Source: Corynebacterium callunae DSM 20147 (GTDB taxonomy: Bacteria > Actinomycetota > Actinomycetes > Mycobacteriales > Mycobacteriaceae). Taken from it: a stretch of DNA of 64,000 bases. Below the pieces are notes generated by a model. It searched no databases. It was not told the origin of the DNA and worked only from the letters and a program-made list of their open reading frames with translations. A program made the translations under genes and the position numbers. Positions 23,778-31,621 of this stretch are shown piece after piece. Where the stretch lies: contig NC_020553.1 of assembly GCF_000344785.1 (NCBI RefSeq), positions 1 to 64,000 on the forward strand, given 5' to 3'. Position 1 is the first letter of the stretch, and each line of letters opens with the position of its first letter.

Positions 23778-25394
23778 CTATTCCCCCTGCTCCACCTTGT
23801 TGAGAAGGGTGGAAATTGAGCCAATGCAGGCAGCTTCTTCCTGAGTAAGAGTCTGGGCGACGATCAGTGAGGCTTGAACCTTGTTCTTATTTTTCCTGCA
23901 GAAAGCAGCTACGTCCTCGTCGGTCCGTTCCCCATTACGTCCTGAAGCTTCACAGGTCCGGAGTTGGTTCCTGGTGAATTCATTAGAATTTTCTAACCGC
24001 TTCCAGAGTTCTTTTCCGCCAATGGCGGACGTATATTCTCCTTCAAGATCTGGGTCGGAGATAACCACATTATGACGTGCAAGGTCGGCATTCTGGACCC
24101 CCAGTTTCTCAGCCGTTTTTACCTTGGCGTCCTCATCAATCAGCATCAGGAGCGGGATGTCAAAACCATCCGGCCCGAACACTTTCCGAGCGTTTGGAAT
24201 TTCATTCCCGCCATCCGTCTCGACAACTGAGACGCCCAACCGGTCGGGATCTTTGTCTAGGAGCTCGGCCACTCGCTGAAGCACAATTCGGTCGGATACC
24301 CCTTCAACTAGGATAACCAGATTGGAAGTAAGCGGTTCCAGTTTGTTTCTCACCCACCAGTGGGCTGCTAATTTCGAATTGCCGTCGAGAAAAGTTTCCT
24401 TGGGCTGTTTGACAATACCGCCCCTACTGACGACAACAATGTCCTCTGGGGGGAAAGCACCGACGATGTCGGGCGAATGAGTGGCGATAATTTTCTGGTT
24501 CTGAGCCCCTCGGAGCAAACGTGCAAGACTGCGCTGGCTCGTGGGGTGCAAATGGATTTCGGGCTCATCAATCGAAACCATGTTTGCGGCTGATGAGACA
24601 AGGTCATACATTGCGATTGCGAAAAGCGCACGCGCACCGTCCGATTGCTCCTGCACCCCGCGACTTGTTCCGTCCCGAGTGATTTGAAGCCTGACATCGG
24701 CCAATAAATCATCCTCGGCGGTACTGCCACTAACGAACTGCAACTCTTCGGTATTAATCTCCTGGGGCACTGCTTGTGAAAGCTGAGCTGCCAGTTTTTC
24801 TCTGAGTTTTAACAGAACCTTCGATTCAGAGAGCCGATATTGGAAGCCCTCGGCCACTTCTTTAAAAAGCTTCTCCTCATCCCCGAGCTCGATGGCGTCA
24901 AGAATATCGTCCAGGGAGCTGTTCCGATCATTACGGAAGTCACGGGCGCCGGTGTGTGCAGCTCCCACCATTTTCCATCCCAGCATTTCTAACTGAACTC
25001 GACTGAGTTGTCTTTGCGCTCCACCATTCGGCGCAAAGCGGCTGATCTGCAAAGTCTCACCTTCATCAAGCTGAGCCTCTAGGCGAATAGTGAGGATGTT
25101 GGGCTTATGTTCGTTTCCGATTTGGATTTCATCGGGAAATGCGGCCTGTTCATCTAGTGAGAAATCTGCTAGGTCGACTTCAATCACGAAAGGTTTATTC
25201 GGGTCAGCAAAATCATCCTTTGTGATCCGAGAGTAAAGTGCCGCCGTTGAAGAGCCAAGAATAAGATTTAAGCACCGGAGCAGTGATGATTTACCAACAT
25301 CGTTTGCTCCGACCAGTACAAGATGAGTTCTCACCTGGAGCTCCAGATCGGCAAGGCGACTGTGGTTCTTCAGACGAATAGCTATGAGCTTCAA
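23778..25394 (-). CDS. gajA: Gabija-like GajA: OLD-family ATPase/TOPRIM nuclease
   Basis: 538 aa. The N-terminal ABC-type ATPase has Walker A VGANDVGKSS (about 28-37), a signature-like EQSDGARALFAIA (about 250) and Walker B SIDEPEIHLHPTS (about 275-287), with ATHSPDIV after it. The C-terminal TOPRIM domain has VILVEGVSDRIVL (Glu about 367), LLMLIDEDAK (about 420) and ISDPDLEGEYTSA. The start is TTG at 25394 with a strong AAGGAGG 6 nt upstream. GajA is the nucleotide-sensing DNA nicking endonuclease of Gabija. Other OLD systems lack an adjacent UvrD helicase, so Gabija is the best fit. Composition is much less GC-rich than the region to the left. Confidence 0.88.
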   Translation of the reverse strand: MKLIAIRLKNHSRLADLELQVRTHLVLVGANDVGKSSLLRCLNLILGSSTAALYSRITKDDFADPNKPFVIEVDLADFSLDEQAAFPDEIQIGNEHKPNILTIRLEAQLDEGETLQISRFAPNGGAQRQLSRVQLEMLGWKMVGAAHTGARDFRNDRNSSLDDILDAIELGDEEKLFKEVAEGFQYRLSESKVLLKLREKLAAQLSQAVPQEINTEELQFVSGSTAEDDLLADVRLQITRDGTSRGVQEQSDGARALFAIAMYDLVSSAANMVSIDEPEIHLHPTSQRSLARLLRGAQNQKIIATHSPDIVGAFPPEDIVVVSRGGIVKQPKETFLDGNSKLAAHWWVRNKLEPLTSNLVILVEGVSDRIVLQRVAELLDKDPDRLGVSVVETDGGNEIPNARKVFGPDGFDIPLLMLIDEDAKVKTAEKLGVQNADLARHNVVISDPDLEGEYTSAIGGKELWKRLENSNEFTRNQLRTCEASGRNGERTDEDVAAFCRKNKNKVQASLIVAQTLTQEEAACIGSISTLLNKVEQGE

Positions 25395-25530
25395 CGTTCC
25401 TCCTTAAGTACGAGGAGGATTTTTCCTCGCCACTATCAGCATATTGCTTAACACCAGCAAGTAAGTGCTAGAAGTTGTCCCCGCTTTCCTCTATGGAGGA
25501 GCCACACCATAACCGGGCGGGATCCTCCGT

Positions 25531-25552
25531 GCTTTGAGATATATCTCAAAGC
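25531..25552. promoter_or_regulatory. Perfect 22-bp palindrome between divergent operons
   Basis: A perfect palindrome with half-site GCTTTGAGATA at 25531-25552, in the 240-bp gap between gajA (left, minus) and the HTH gene (right, plus). The position suits an operator for the HTH protein that could act on both directions. No T-run follows, so it is not a terminator. Confidence 0.5.
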
Positions 25553-25581
25553 ATGTATAAGCAATCATAAATTTCCGGCAG

Positions 25582-25610
25582 TAGACAAACAAAAAACAGT
25601 TGGATATTAT
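25582..25610 (+). promoter_or_regulatory. Promoter of the HTH/GIY-YIG genes
   Basis: TAGACA (25582-25587) and TATTAT (25605-25610) are 17 bp apart, about 25 bp upstream of the ATG at 25635. Confidence 0.5.
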
Positions 25611-25634
25611 CAGGTAAAGAAACATACCTACTAA

Positions 25635-26294
25635 ATGGAACATGGTGATTTGTCTATGGAACTCATGACCGAGACGGACCTAGCGGAAGCAATGGGAGTC
25701 GCCGCCAACGGACTGGGCCGCATGATCGAAGAGGGAACCATACCGGCCCCTGACTTCAGCCGGCGGGGAAAAAACCTATGGGCCACAGCAGCTGTCGAAT
25801 CCTGGTTCCGGACAATTCAGCTCTCCCAAGCGGCCTATGCACCCATCAACGCCACCACCGGATTCCAGGAGTTCGATTCACTGGGGTGTTATGTCTGCCC
25901 CGCAGGATCCTCCGGGCACATCGGAAACCGACGACCGTCGCAGATGGTTCTGTGGCGGTCTGGACAGAAGAAGGATGACCAGGACAGAACCGTCGCCGAG
26001 GTCTACGATGTCACCACGATCCAGACCACCGCCGGAGTGGTGGGAGAATCCATCATCACCCCATATGGACTGTCTGCCGAGGAAATCGACCTGCTCCCCT
26101 GGGAAGACATCCGACCCTGCGTCGAGGGCGACATCACGGTCTTTCAACTCGATTTGTCCAGCCGCCGCGAACTCAAAATGGCCCGCGGTTTCCAACGCGG
26201 CGGCACGCTGCGCGCCGAAAGCCTGAACGAAGCCCTCTCCTTCCCCGAAGGACCGTGGATCTTTCGCGGAGGCGCCGCTGTCTCCATGGGATAA
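25635..26294 (+). CDS. HTH-domain protein, divergent from the Gabija-like operon
   Basis: 219 aa from ATG 25635; ATG 25656 (MELMTETDLAEAMG) is an equally good start. The N-terminus resembles an excisionase/MerR-like winged helix: TETDLAEAMGVAANGLGRMI, then PAPDFSRRGKNLWATAAVES. The remainder (about 70-219) is of unknown family, with paired cysteines in LGCYVCPAGSSG and a distinct C-terminal block ARGFQRGGTLRAESLNEAL. I do not recognise the whole. It lies 63 bp upstream of the GIY-YIG gene and beside a perfect palindrome, so regulation of these genes or of gajAB is plausible. Confidence 0.75.
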   Translation: MEHGDLSMELMTETDLAEAMGVAANGLGRMIEEGTIPAPDFSRRGKNLWATAAVESWFRTIQLSQAAYAPINATTGFQEFDSLGCYVCPAGSSGHIGNRRPSQMVLWRSGQKKDDQDRTVAEVYDVTTIQTTAGVVGESIITPYGLSAEEIDLLPWEDIRPCVEGDITVFQLDLSSRRELKMARGFQRGGTLRAESLNEALSFPEGPWIFRGGAAVSMG

Positions 26295-26357
26295 AACCCC
26301 TAACCCGCGACACCCCTAACCCTTGAAAAACTAGTTATCTCTGAAAAGGACCACATC

Positions 26358-26927
26358 GTGAGCACTCCTCTGGCTACAACACCCGCCCCCACGCTCCTCT
26401 TTACTCCTTATCACCTCCTGGCAATGGCTGACATCATCGGACTTCACATCACCGAAGTCCCCAAGGGCAAAACCGCAAATCTCTATGTGTGGTGCAGGCC
26501 CGATGGTGGAATCATCTACATCGGAAAATCTGACACACCCTCCCGGGTGGCAAATGAGATCCGCTGGGTCGACAATGCCCGATCGCAGATATCTGACCAC
26601 ACCTTTGCAGCTTTCTGCACCGTGATGATCAGACAGCAGGCTGCTCCGATCGCGTTGTACTACGATGCCGAAAAATCTAATCTCAATAAGGCCAAGGATT
26701 TGTCTACAAGAGAAGAGTGGGACGGGGACATGGTCGACCAATTACTGGCGTACCAGGGTCAGTTGACTGTCAGCGAGGTTGAAAAGATCCTCATCCGCAT
26801 GCCACTGGCTACGGGTAATTTCACGGCGAACTCTACAGACACAGGGCTGTGGGGCAACAGGCTCAGCCGCTTCTGGGACCACTTGGCGCAACTCGCCGCG
26901 ATTGAAGCCGGCTACCGTGATTTCTAA
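26358..26927 (+). CDS. GIY-YIG-type nuclease-like protein
   Basis: 189 aa. The segment LYVWCRPDGGIIYIGKSDTP matches the GIY-YIG signature (here LYV...IYIGKS), followed by an Arg (SRVANEI) where the catalytic Arg is expected. EVEKILIRMPLATGNF supplies the catalytic-type Glu with the usual following Pro and Asn. The start is GTG at 26358 with AAAAGGA upstream. The C-terminus (LSRFWDHLAQLAAIEAGYRD) is unassigned. Such nucleases cut DNA in repair, mobile-element and restriction settings; here it accompanies an HTH gene next to Gabija-like genes. The next IS6 copy begins about 50 bp downstream, so the operon may have been cut short. Confidence 0.75.
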   Translation: MSTPLATTPAPTLLFTPYHLLAMADIIGLHITEVPKGKTANLYVWCRPDGGIIYIGKSDTPSRVANEIRWVDNARSQISDHTFAAFCTVMIRQQAAPIALYYDAEKSNLNKAKDLSTREEWDGDMVDQLLAYQGQLTVSEVEKILIRMPLATGNFTANSTDTGLWGNRLSRFWDHLAQLAAIEAGYRDF

Positions 26928-26978
26928 AAAGCAGGTAACGCTCCGACCTCAACAGAAATAACCGGAGTTATGATCGAC

Positions 26979-27821
26979 GGTGCTGTTGCAAAGTTAGGCC
27001 AGGGTCGAAGAGCCCCGCCTCGGGACATCAGTTGTACTTGCTCCGGGGCGCTTAAGCAGTCTCGAATGCCCGACTAACGATGACCGCATCCGGATTCGGT
27101 TGCCCGTGAGGGCAAACATCGTGCCCTGCCCTTTCCGCAATGAGTGCATCGCTTCCATCCCTTTCAACGTCCGATATGCAGACGTCGAAGTTCTTAAATG
27201 CACCCTTCGGCCCGAGGATCCGTTTCAACCGCCCGTGATCACCTTCCAGCACGTTGTTGAGGTATTTCACCTGACGGTGCTCCACCGTCTGAGGGCAGAT
27301 ACCTTCCTCCTTGAGCTCGGAGATCGCTTTGGACAGGGAGGGTGCTTTATCTGTGTTAATCACCCGCGGGAACCCGGCTGACGCATTGGATCTGAGGGCC
27401 TTGGCCAGGAAACGCTTCGCCGCAGCCACATTACGCTTCGTGGAGAGGTAAAAATCCAGGGTATGTCCACCAGCGGTGATCGCCCGATAGAGGTAGCACC
27501 ACCTGCCGCCGACTCGGATGTAGGTCTCATCCACCCGCCAGGAACTGGCCTGCCAGTCAGGAACTTGCCGGTACCACCGGGTTTGCCTATCAAGTTCAGG
27601 GCCGTATTTCTGGACCCAGCGGTAGATGGTGGTGTGATCAACTGGCACACCACGGCTTAAGTCATCATCTCTTCGAGGTCGCGATAGCTCACCCCGTAGC
27701 GGCAGTACCACCGCACCGCCCACAGGATGATGTCACGGGGGAAATGACGACCGGAGAAAATCCCCATGGTTGTGATTATTTCACGCAGGGCTTCCTACTA
27801 CCCCAACTTTGCAACAGCACC
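26979..27821 (-). mobile_element. IS6-family insertion sequence, copy 2
   Basis: Ends GGTGCTGTTGCAAAGTT (from 26979) and its complement (to 27821), 843 bp. Flanking octamers tgatcgac and ctcttatg differ, so no direct target duplication is seen. With copy 3 (28751-29594, same orientation) it encloses a 929-bp cargo, the layout of an IS6 composite transposon. Confidence 0.92.
27052..27767 (-). pseudogene. IS6-family transposase with an N-terminal frame break
   Basis: The true N-terminus (MGIFSGRHFPRDIILWAVRW) starts at 27767 but stops after LEEMMT at 27657. The rest (RGVPVDHTTIYRWVQKY to the C-terminus at 27052) is intact in the -1 frame. Catalytic blocks are present: Asp in SWRVDETYIRVGG, Asp in RVINTDKAPSLSKAI, and Glu in VLEGDHGRLKRILG. 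No A-rich slippery heptamer is evident in the 67-nt overlap (27657-27723), so an inactivating frameshift is more likely than programmed frameshifting. Copy 3 carries exactly the same break. Translation from an internal start would give a protein lacking the first HTH. Confidence 0.85.
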
Positions 27822-27867
27822 CTCTTATGATGGAGGGTTTTGTTTCAGTGCTTGTGTTGAGAGAGTT

Positions 27868-28095
27868 CTACTTTCGATAGTTCAGAAACGGTTTCCAAGC
27901 AATATATGCGCCAGATACGATAATGAGAAGATTGGATACTATTCCCAGCACGGAGTGTTCGCCTAGAAGGAGTCGCAGAGCTAGAAGTAATGCTCCTGTT
28001 ATTGTAAGGAATATTCCAAATTTGAATAGACCTCGACTGTAGGTATTTGTTTCTCCTGATTTGGATTCTTCGTTTATGTATTTTTCTTTACTCAT
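27868..28095 (-). CDS. Small membrane protein, candidate immunity partner
   Basis: 75 aa from ATG 28095: a charged N-terminus (MSKEKYINEESKSGE), two transmembrane helices (FKFGIFLTITGALLLALRLL and VLGIVSNLLIIVSGAYIAW), and a basic end (NYRK). Its start overlaps the end of the upstream gene by 8 nt, so the two are translated together. No family is recognised. Small two-helix proteins coupled to secreted hydrophobic peptides often give self-immunity; that role is inferred from layout only. AT-rich compared with the flanking IS copies. Confidence 0.7.
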   Translation of the reverse strand: MSKEKYINEESKSGETNTYSRGLFKFGIFLTITGALLLALRLLLGEHSVLGIVSNLLIIVSGAYIAWKPFLNYRK

Positions 28096-28660
28096 AGCAC
28101 CCAAAAACTACTCCTCCAGCCGAAATAACGTAACTGGCACCTGCGAACCCGAAAGCGGCTGCAGTACCGGCTGTGGCTACAATGACTGCTCCTGTTGCTA
28201 GGGCCATGCCTGCAATAGTAAGCCAACATGAGATATCTTGCATGCTAACGAAAGTTGTCATGGCAGGTGGCCCAATATCATTCAGGGTATCTGTCCACGT
28301 CATAAATACGGTGTTATTTTCTATTTCGTACTCGTAGCTTTTACTTGCACCGAACTGGGACTGGCCGTTCTTTTCCAGTGTGTATAGATTCATGCCAGTG
28401 TCTGTGACTACTGAAACGGAACCGTCGGGATTCATTCTGAATACCCCGTCGGTGGTAGTTATTTCGCTCGTGTTTGAATTCACTGTCTTGATATCAAGAT
28501 TTGCGACACTAGTATCAGCATCGCTATTGGTAGAGACTTCACTGTTTCCATTTGCAGCAGAGGCTGGAAGCGGCGCTGTGTGTTGGACTCCAATGATGCA
28601 AAGCACGGTTATCATCGCTGTGATGATTCCTTGAGCGTGTTTTCTTTTTAAGGTTTCCAT
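28088..28660 (-). CDS. Secreted peptide precursor, bacteriocin-like (unproven)
   Basis: 190 aa. The export signal runs from METLKRKHAQG through a hydrophobic core and ends PLPASA. A polar, Asn/Thr/Ser-rich middle (about 36-140) follows. The C-terminal ~48 residues are very hydrophobic and Gly/Ala-rich, opened by DISCWLTIAGMALATGA and closed by GGVVFGCYE, so one Cys lies at each end. This layout (leader, spacer, hydrophobic Cys-bounded end) resembles precursors of SdpC-like or other membrane-active peptides, but I cannot assign it to a family. AGGTAGGAA precedes the ATG at 28660. It is coupled to a small membrane protein and carried between two IS6 copies. Confidence 0.65.
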   Translation of the reverse strand: METLKRKHAQGIITAMITVLCIIGVQHTAPLPASAANGNSEVSTNSDADTSVANLDIKTVNSNTSEITTTDGVFRMNPDGSVSVVTDTGMNLYTLEKNGQSQFGASKSYEYEIENNTVFMTWTDTLNDIGPPAMTTFVSMQDISCWLTIAGMALATGAVIVATAGTAAAFGFAGASYVISAGGVVFGCYE

Positions 28661-28750
28661 AGGGATTCCTACCTTTTCGGTATTTTGATTTTACGAGGTA
28701 AGGCGTTCTGAAGAAGTGTTGTTTATCCTGGGTGGGAAAGTGTAAGAAAA

Positions 28751-29594
28751 GGTGCTGTTGCAAAGTTAGGCCAGGGTCGAAGAGCCCCGCCTCGGGACAT
28801 CAGTTGTACTTGCTCCGGGGCGCTTAAGCAGTCTCGAATGCCCGGTTGACGATGGCCGCGTCCGGATTCGGCTGTCCGTGAGGGCAAACATCGTGCCCTG
28901 CCCTTTTCGCAATGAGTGCATCGCCTCCATCCCTTTCAACGTCCGATATGCAGACGTCGAAGTTCTTAAATGCACCCTTCAGTCCGAGGATTCGTTTCAA
29001 CCACCCGTGATCACCTTCCAGCACGTTGTTGAGGTATTTCACCTGACGGTGCTCCACCGTCTGAGGGCAGATACCTTCCTCCTTGAGCTCGATGATCGCT
29101 TTGGACAGGGAGGGTGCTTTATCTGTGTTAATCACCCGCGGGAACCCGGCTGACGTGTTCGACCTCAGAGTCTTCGCCAGGAAACGCTTCGCTGCCGCTA
29201 CGTTGCGTTTTGGTGAGAGGTAGAAGTCTAAGGTCTGTCCACCGGCGGTGATAGCCAGATCAGAGGTAGCACCACTTTCCCCCGACTCGGATGTAGGTCT
29301 CATCTACCCGCCAGGAACTGGCCTGCCAGTCAGGTACCTGCCGGTACCACCGGGTTTGCTTATCAAGTTCAGGAGCATATTTCTGGACCCATCGGTAGAT
29401 GGTGGTGTGATCAACTGGCACACCACGGCTTAAGTCATCATCTCTTCGAGGTCGCGATAGCTCACCCCGTAGCGGCAGTACCACCGCACCGCCCACAGGA
29501 TGATGTCACGGGGGAAATGACGACCGGAGAAGATGCCCATGGTTGTGATTATTTCACGTCGGGCTTCCTACTACCCCAACTTTGCAACAGCACC
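28751..29594 (-). mobile_element. IS6-family insertion sequence, copy 3
   Basis: Ends GGTGCTGTTGCAAAGTT (from 28751) and its complement (to 29594), 844 bp, one base longer than copy 2 and in the same orientation. Flanks taagaaaa and gcgtataa differ from each other and from the outer flank of copy 2. Confidence 0.92.
28824..29540 (-). pseudogene. IS6-family transposase, twice frameshifted
   Basis: The start is at 29540 with the same break after LEEMMT as copy 2. The second frame then runs to RVGGKWCYL and stops at 29260, where a one-base longer sequence (also in copy 1) shifts the frame before ITAGG. The third frame continues SDLAITAGGQTLDFYLSPKR to the C-terminus at 28824. At least two lesions, so it is inactive. 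Confidence 0.86.
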
Positions 29595-29667
29595 GCGTAT
29601 AACATGGCTGCATAACAAAGTCCTTGTCATTACACATGGAAATTACAAAGATTGGTGCATTTTTCAA

Positions 29668-30759
29668 ATGAGCGCTCTCGAAACAGAACTGGAAACGGCA
29701 CGCAGAACCATTCATACAGATGGTTATCCAATGAGTATCGGGGAACTCACTAATCTCTACCGGGATGGTGAACTTATAATCCGCCCTCAATTCCAGCGCC
29801 TATTCCGCTGGGATGATGCTCAGAAGGCACGGTTAATCGAAAGCATCCTTATCGGGATTCCCCTTCCGTCGATTTTTGTAGCTCAGGATGCAGGCGGTAG
29901 GTGGGAGCTTGTGGATGGTTTGCAGAGAGTGAGTACCCTTCTGCAGCTCCAAGGACTGCTCAACGTTGAAGAATTCCCTCCGCTCGTATTGACAGGGACG
30001 AAATATTTGCCATCTCTGGACGGCACTGTTTGGGATTCGGATGGTCAGCCTTCTTTAACTTCTGCGCAGAGGCTTGACATCAAACGCTCGAAAATGGATG
30101 TCAAAATTGTGCAGCGAGGATCCGATCCCAAGACAAAGTTTGATCTTTTCCAGCGCCTAAACTCTTTTGGTTCTAAGCTCTCGAATCAAGAGATACGAAA
30201 CGCCCAGCTGGTAGGAGTCTCTCCTGATTTCGTCGAGTGGTTGGGGGAACTTGCCCACCACGATTCATTTGTTACTCTGTTGCGATTGCCTGAGAATGAT
30301 AAATCTAAGAAGTACGACGAGGAACTTGTACTCCGTTTCCTTTTCCTATATTCGAAGTCAGATGAAGAGATTGGCAAGATCCGTAACTTCCAAGATGAGC
30401 TAGAAGAATTTGCAGTCGACTTTGCGTTGTCTTTTCCTTATGGAGACAAAACACTAGTTGGACAGATTTTTAAGAAAACATTCGACCAACTTCTGGCCGC
30501 TGATGAAGATATCCTTCGGCGTTGGGATCCTGAAAAGAAAAAATTCGCTGGTGGATTCCTGAATACGTCTTTCGAAGCAATCGCTATTAGCCTCGCAAAT
30601 CTGATCAAGGAAGGCGTACCTACTCAGACCGATTTACGGCAAGCTGTGATCGAATTTTGGAACCGACCGGAAATGACCAAGAAGTTCGCCACTGGGAAAT
30701 CCACAGAAGCTCGTATACGGCTTATGGTGCCCATGGGGCGCGAGATTCTCAGGGCATAA
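29668..30759 (+). CDS. DUF262-family protein (GmrS/ParB-like nuclease fold)
   Basis: 363 aa. The N-terminal DUF262 core shows IIRPQFQRLFRWDDAQKARL (38-57), IGIPLPSIF and the signature VDGLQRVSTL (82-91), with QRLNSFGSKLSNQEIRNAQL further on. DUF262 domains occur in GmrSD modified-DNA restriction enzymes and other defence loci. The C-terminal half is helical and less conserved. The ATG at 29668 is chosen because upstream codons of the same frame run into the IS6 copy; there is no clear ribosome site, and the IS insertion 73 bp upstream may have replaced the promoter. The stop overlaps the HEPN gene start by one base. Confidence 0.83.
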   Translation: MSALETELETARRTIHTDGYPMSIGELTNLYRDGELIIRPQFQRLFRWDDAQKARLIESILIGIPLPSIFVAQDAGGRWELVDGLQRVSTLLQLQGLLNVEEFPPLVLTGTKYLPSLDGTVWDSDGQPSLTSAQRLDIKRSKMDVKIVQRGSDPKTKFDLFQRLNSFGSKLSNQEIRNAQLVGVSPDFVEWLGELAHHDSFVTLLRLPENDKSKKYDEELVLRFLFLYSKSDEEIGKIRNFQDELEEFAVDFALSFPYGDKTLVGQIFKKTFDQLLAADEDILRRWDPEKKKFAGGFLNTSFEAIAISLANLIKEGVPTQTDLRQAVIEFWNRPEMTKKFATGKSTEARIRLMVPMGREILRA

Positions 30760-31421
30760 TGCCAAAAATCTATACCGTCGAGGAATTAGACGACAAGATT
30801 TCTAACGAGACAGGTTGGCGGAAGAAGGAGCTCACCACGTCTCTGAAGCTAGTGCAGCAATCCGCGAATGCCCAAAATATCAATTTGCGGTCGGGAATTC
30901 TTCTCCTCTATGCACATTGGGAAGGTTGGGTTAAGCAAATCGCTCAGCTCTACATTCGGTATGTCAATACGCAGAGCCCGACCTATGAAAAACTCAGTGC
31001 GGCCTTCCTCGGTAATGCGCTTAAAACAAGAATTTCTTTGATCGAACAGGCATCCACGCCAGGTGTTCATAATGAGTTCGCTTCATTCCTGCGGGAAGGT
31101 CTTGCTCAAAAGGCCTTTCTCTCCGAGGATCTTGTTCAAACTCAGAGCAATCTCTCTTCGAAAGTCTTTCTCGACGTGGTGGAACGCTTGGGTTTACCTC
31201 AACGTCCCGAATATTCAACTCGGGCCAACTTGATCGATGAAAAGCTTGTTGATCGGCGGAATACAATCGCGCATGGAAAGTTTCTAGCTCTTGAGGTTGG
31301 GGATTTCCTACCACTTCAGAAGGACGTCTTAGATCTCCTTGAGATCTTCACCGATGATGTGCGGAATGCTGCTTCCACCAGGGCGTACCTGGCGGATCCT
31401 GGGTGGCCCGTATCTCGTTGA
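30759..31421 (+). CDS. HEPN-domain protein, MAE_28990/MAE_18760 type
   Basis: 220 aa from ATG 30759 (TAATG overlap with the DUF262 stop). Near residue 50 is LLYAHWEGWVKQIAQLYIRY, characteristic of this HEPN-like family. The R-x4-H RNase motif is Arg167...His172 in DRRNTIAHGKF. HEPN proteins with this motif are usually toxic RNases in toxin-antitoxin or abortive-infection systems. The tight coupling to DUF262 suggests a two-component defence unit in which the DUF262 protein senses and the HEPN protein acts. The division of roles is inference. Confidence 0.82.
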   Translation: MPKIYTVEELDDKISNETGWRKKELTTSLKLVQQSANAQNINLRSGILLLYAHWEGWVKQIAQLYIRYVNTQSPTYEKLSAAFLGNALKTRISLIEQASTPGVHNEFASFLREGLAQKAFLSEDLVQTQSNLSSKVFLDVVERLGLPQRPEYSTRANLIDEKLVDRRNTIAHGKFLALEVGDFLPLQKDVLDLLEIFTDDVRNAASTRAYLADPGWPVSR

Positions 31422-31585
31422 TTTAAGGCCTGTTACGAAAGTCGTCACTCACTCTTGAGCACGGCAGTTTTCCTCTTCTTCAGCCCCAGGATTCAGCGGT
31501 CGTTGCAACCAGCACCAGTTTCATTACTGCGAAAAGCGACATTAGTTACAGTCCCACTTCCATATACCCATATGGATATATGAAT

Positions 31586-31621
31586 ATATAGGCTCATGGG
31601 CATATGTCCATGAGCCTATAT
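31586..31621. promoter_or_regulatory. Long inverted repeat at the exonuclease gene end
   Basis: Perfect 14-bp arms ATATAGGCTCATGG (31586-31599) and complement (31608-31621) around an 8-bp spacer, preceded by several CATAT/ATATG words (31560-31590). It overlaps the last codons of the exonuclease gene (minus). It may act as a bidirectional terminator or, with the similar repeats beside parA, as part of a partition site. Confidence 0.5.

Noticed and set aside
27822..27845. Terminator for the peptide/membrane-protein operon
   Set aside because: The short ccctc/gagggtttt hairpin has its T-run on the plus strand, opposite to those genes, and its left arm is partly the IS end.
26971..29602. Target-site duplication around the IS6 composite
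   Set aside because: The outer octamers tgatcgac (26971-26978) and gcgtataa (29595-29602) do not match.
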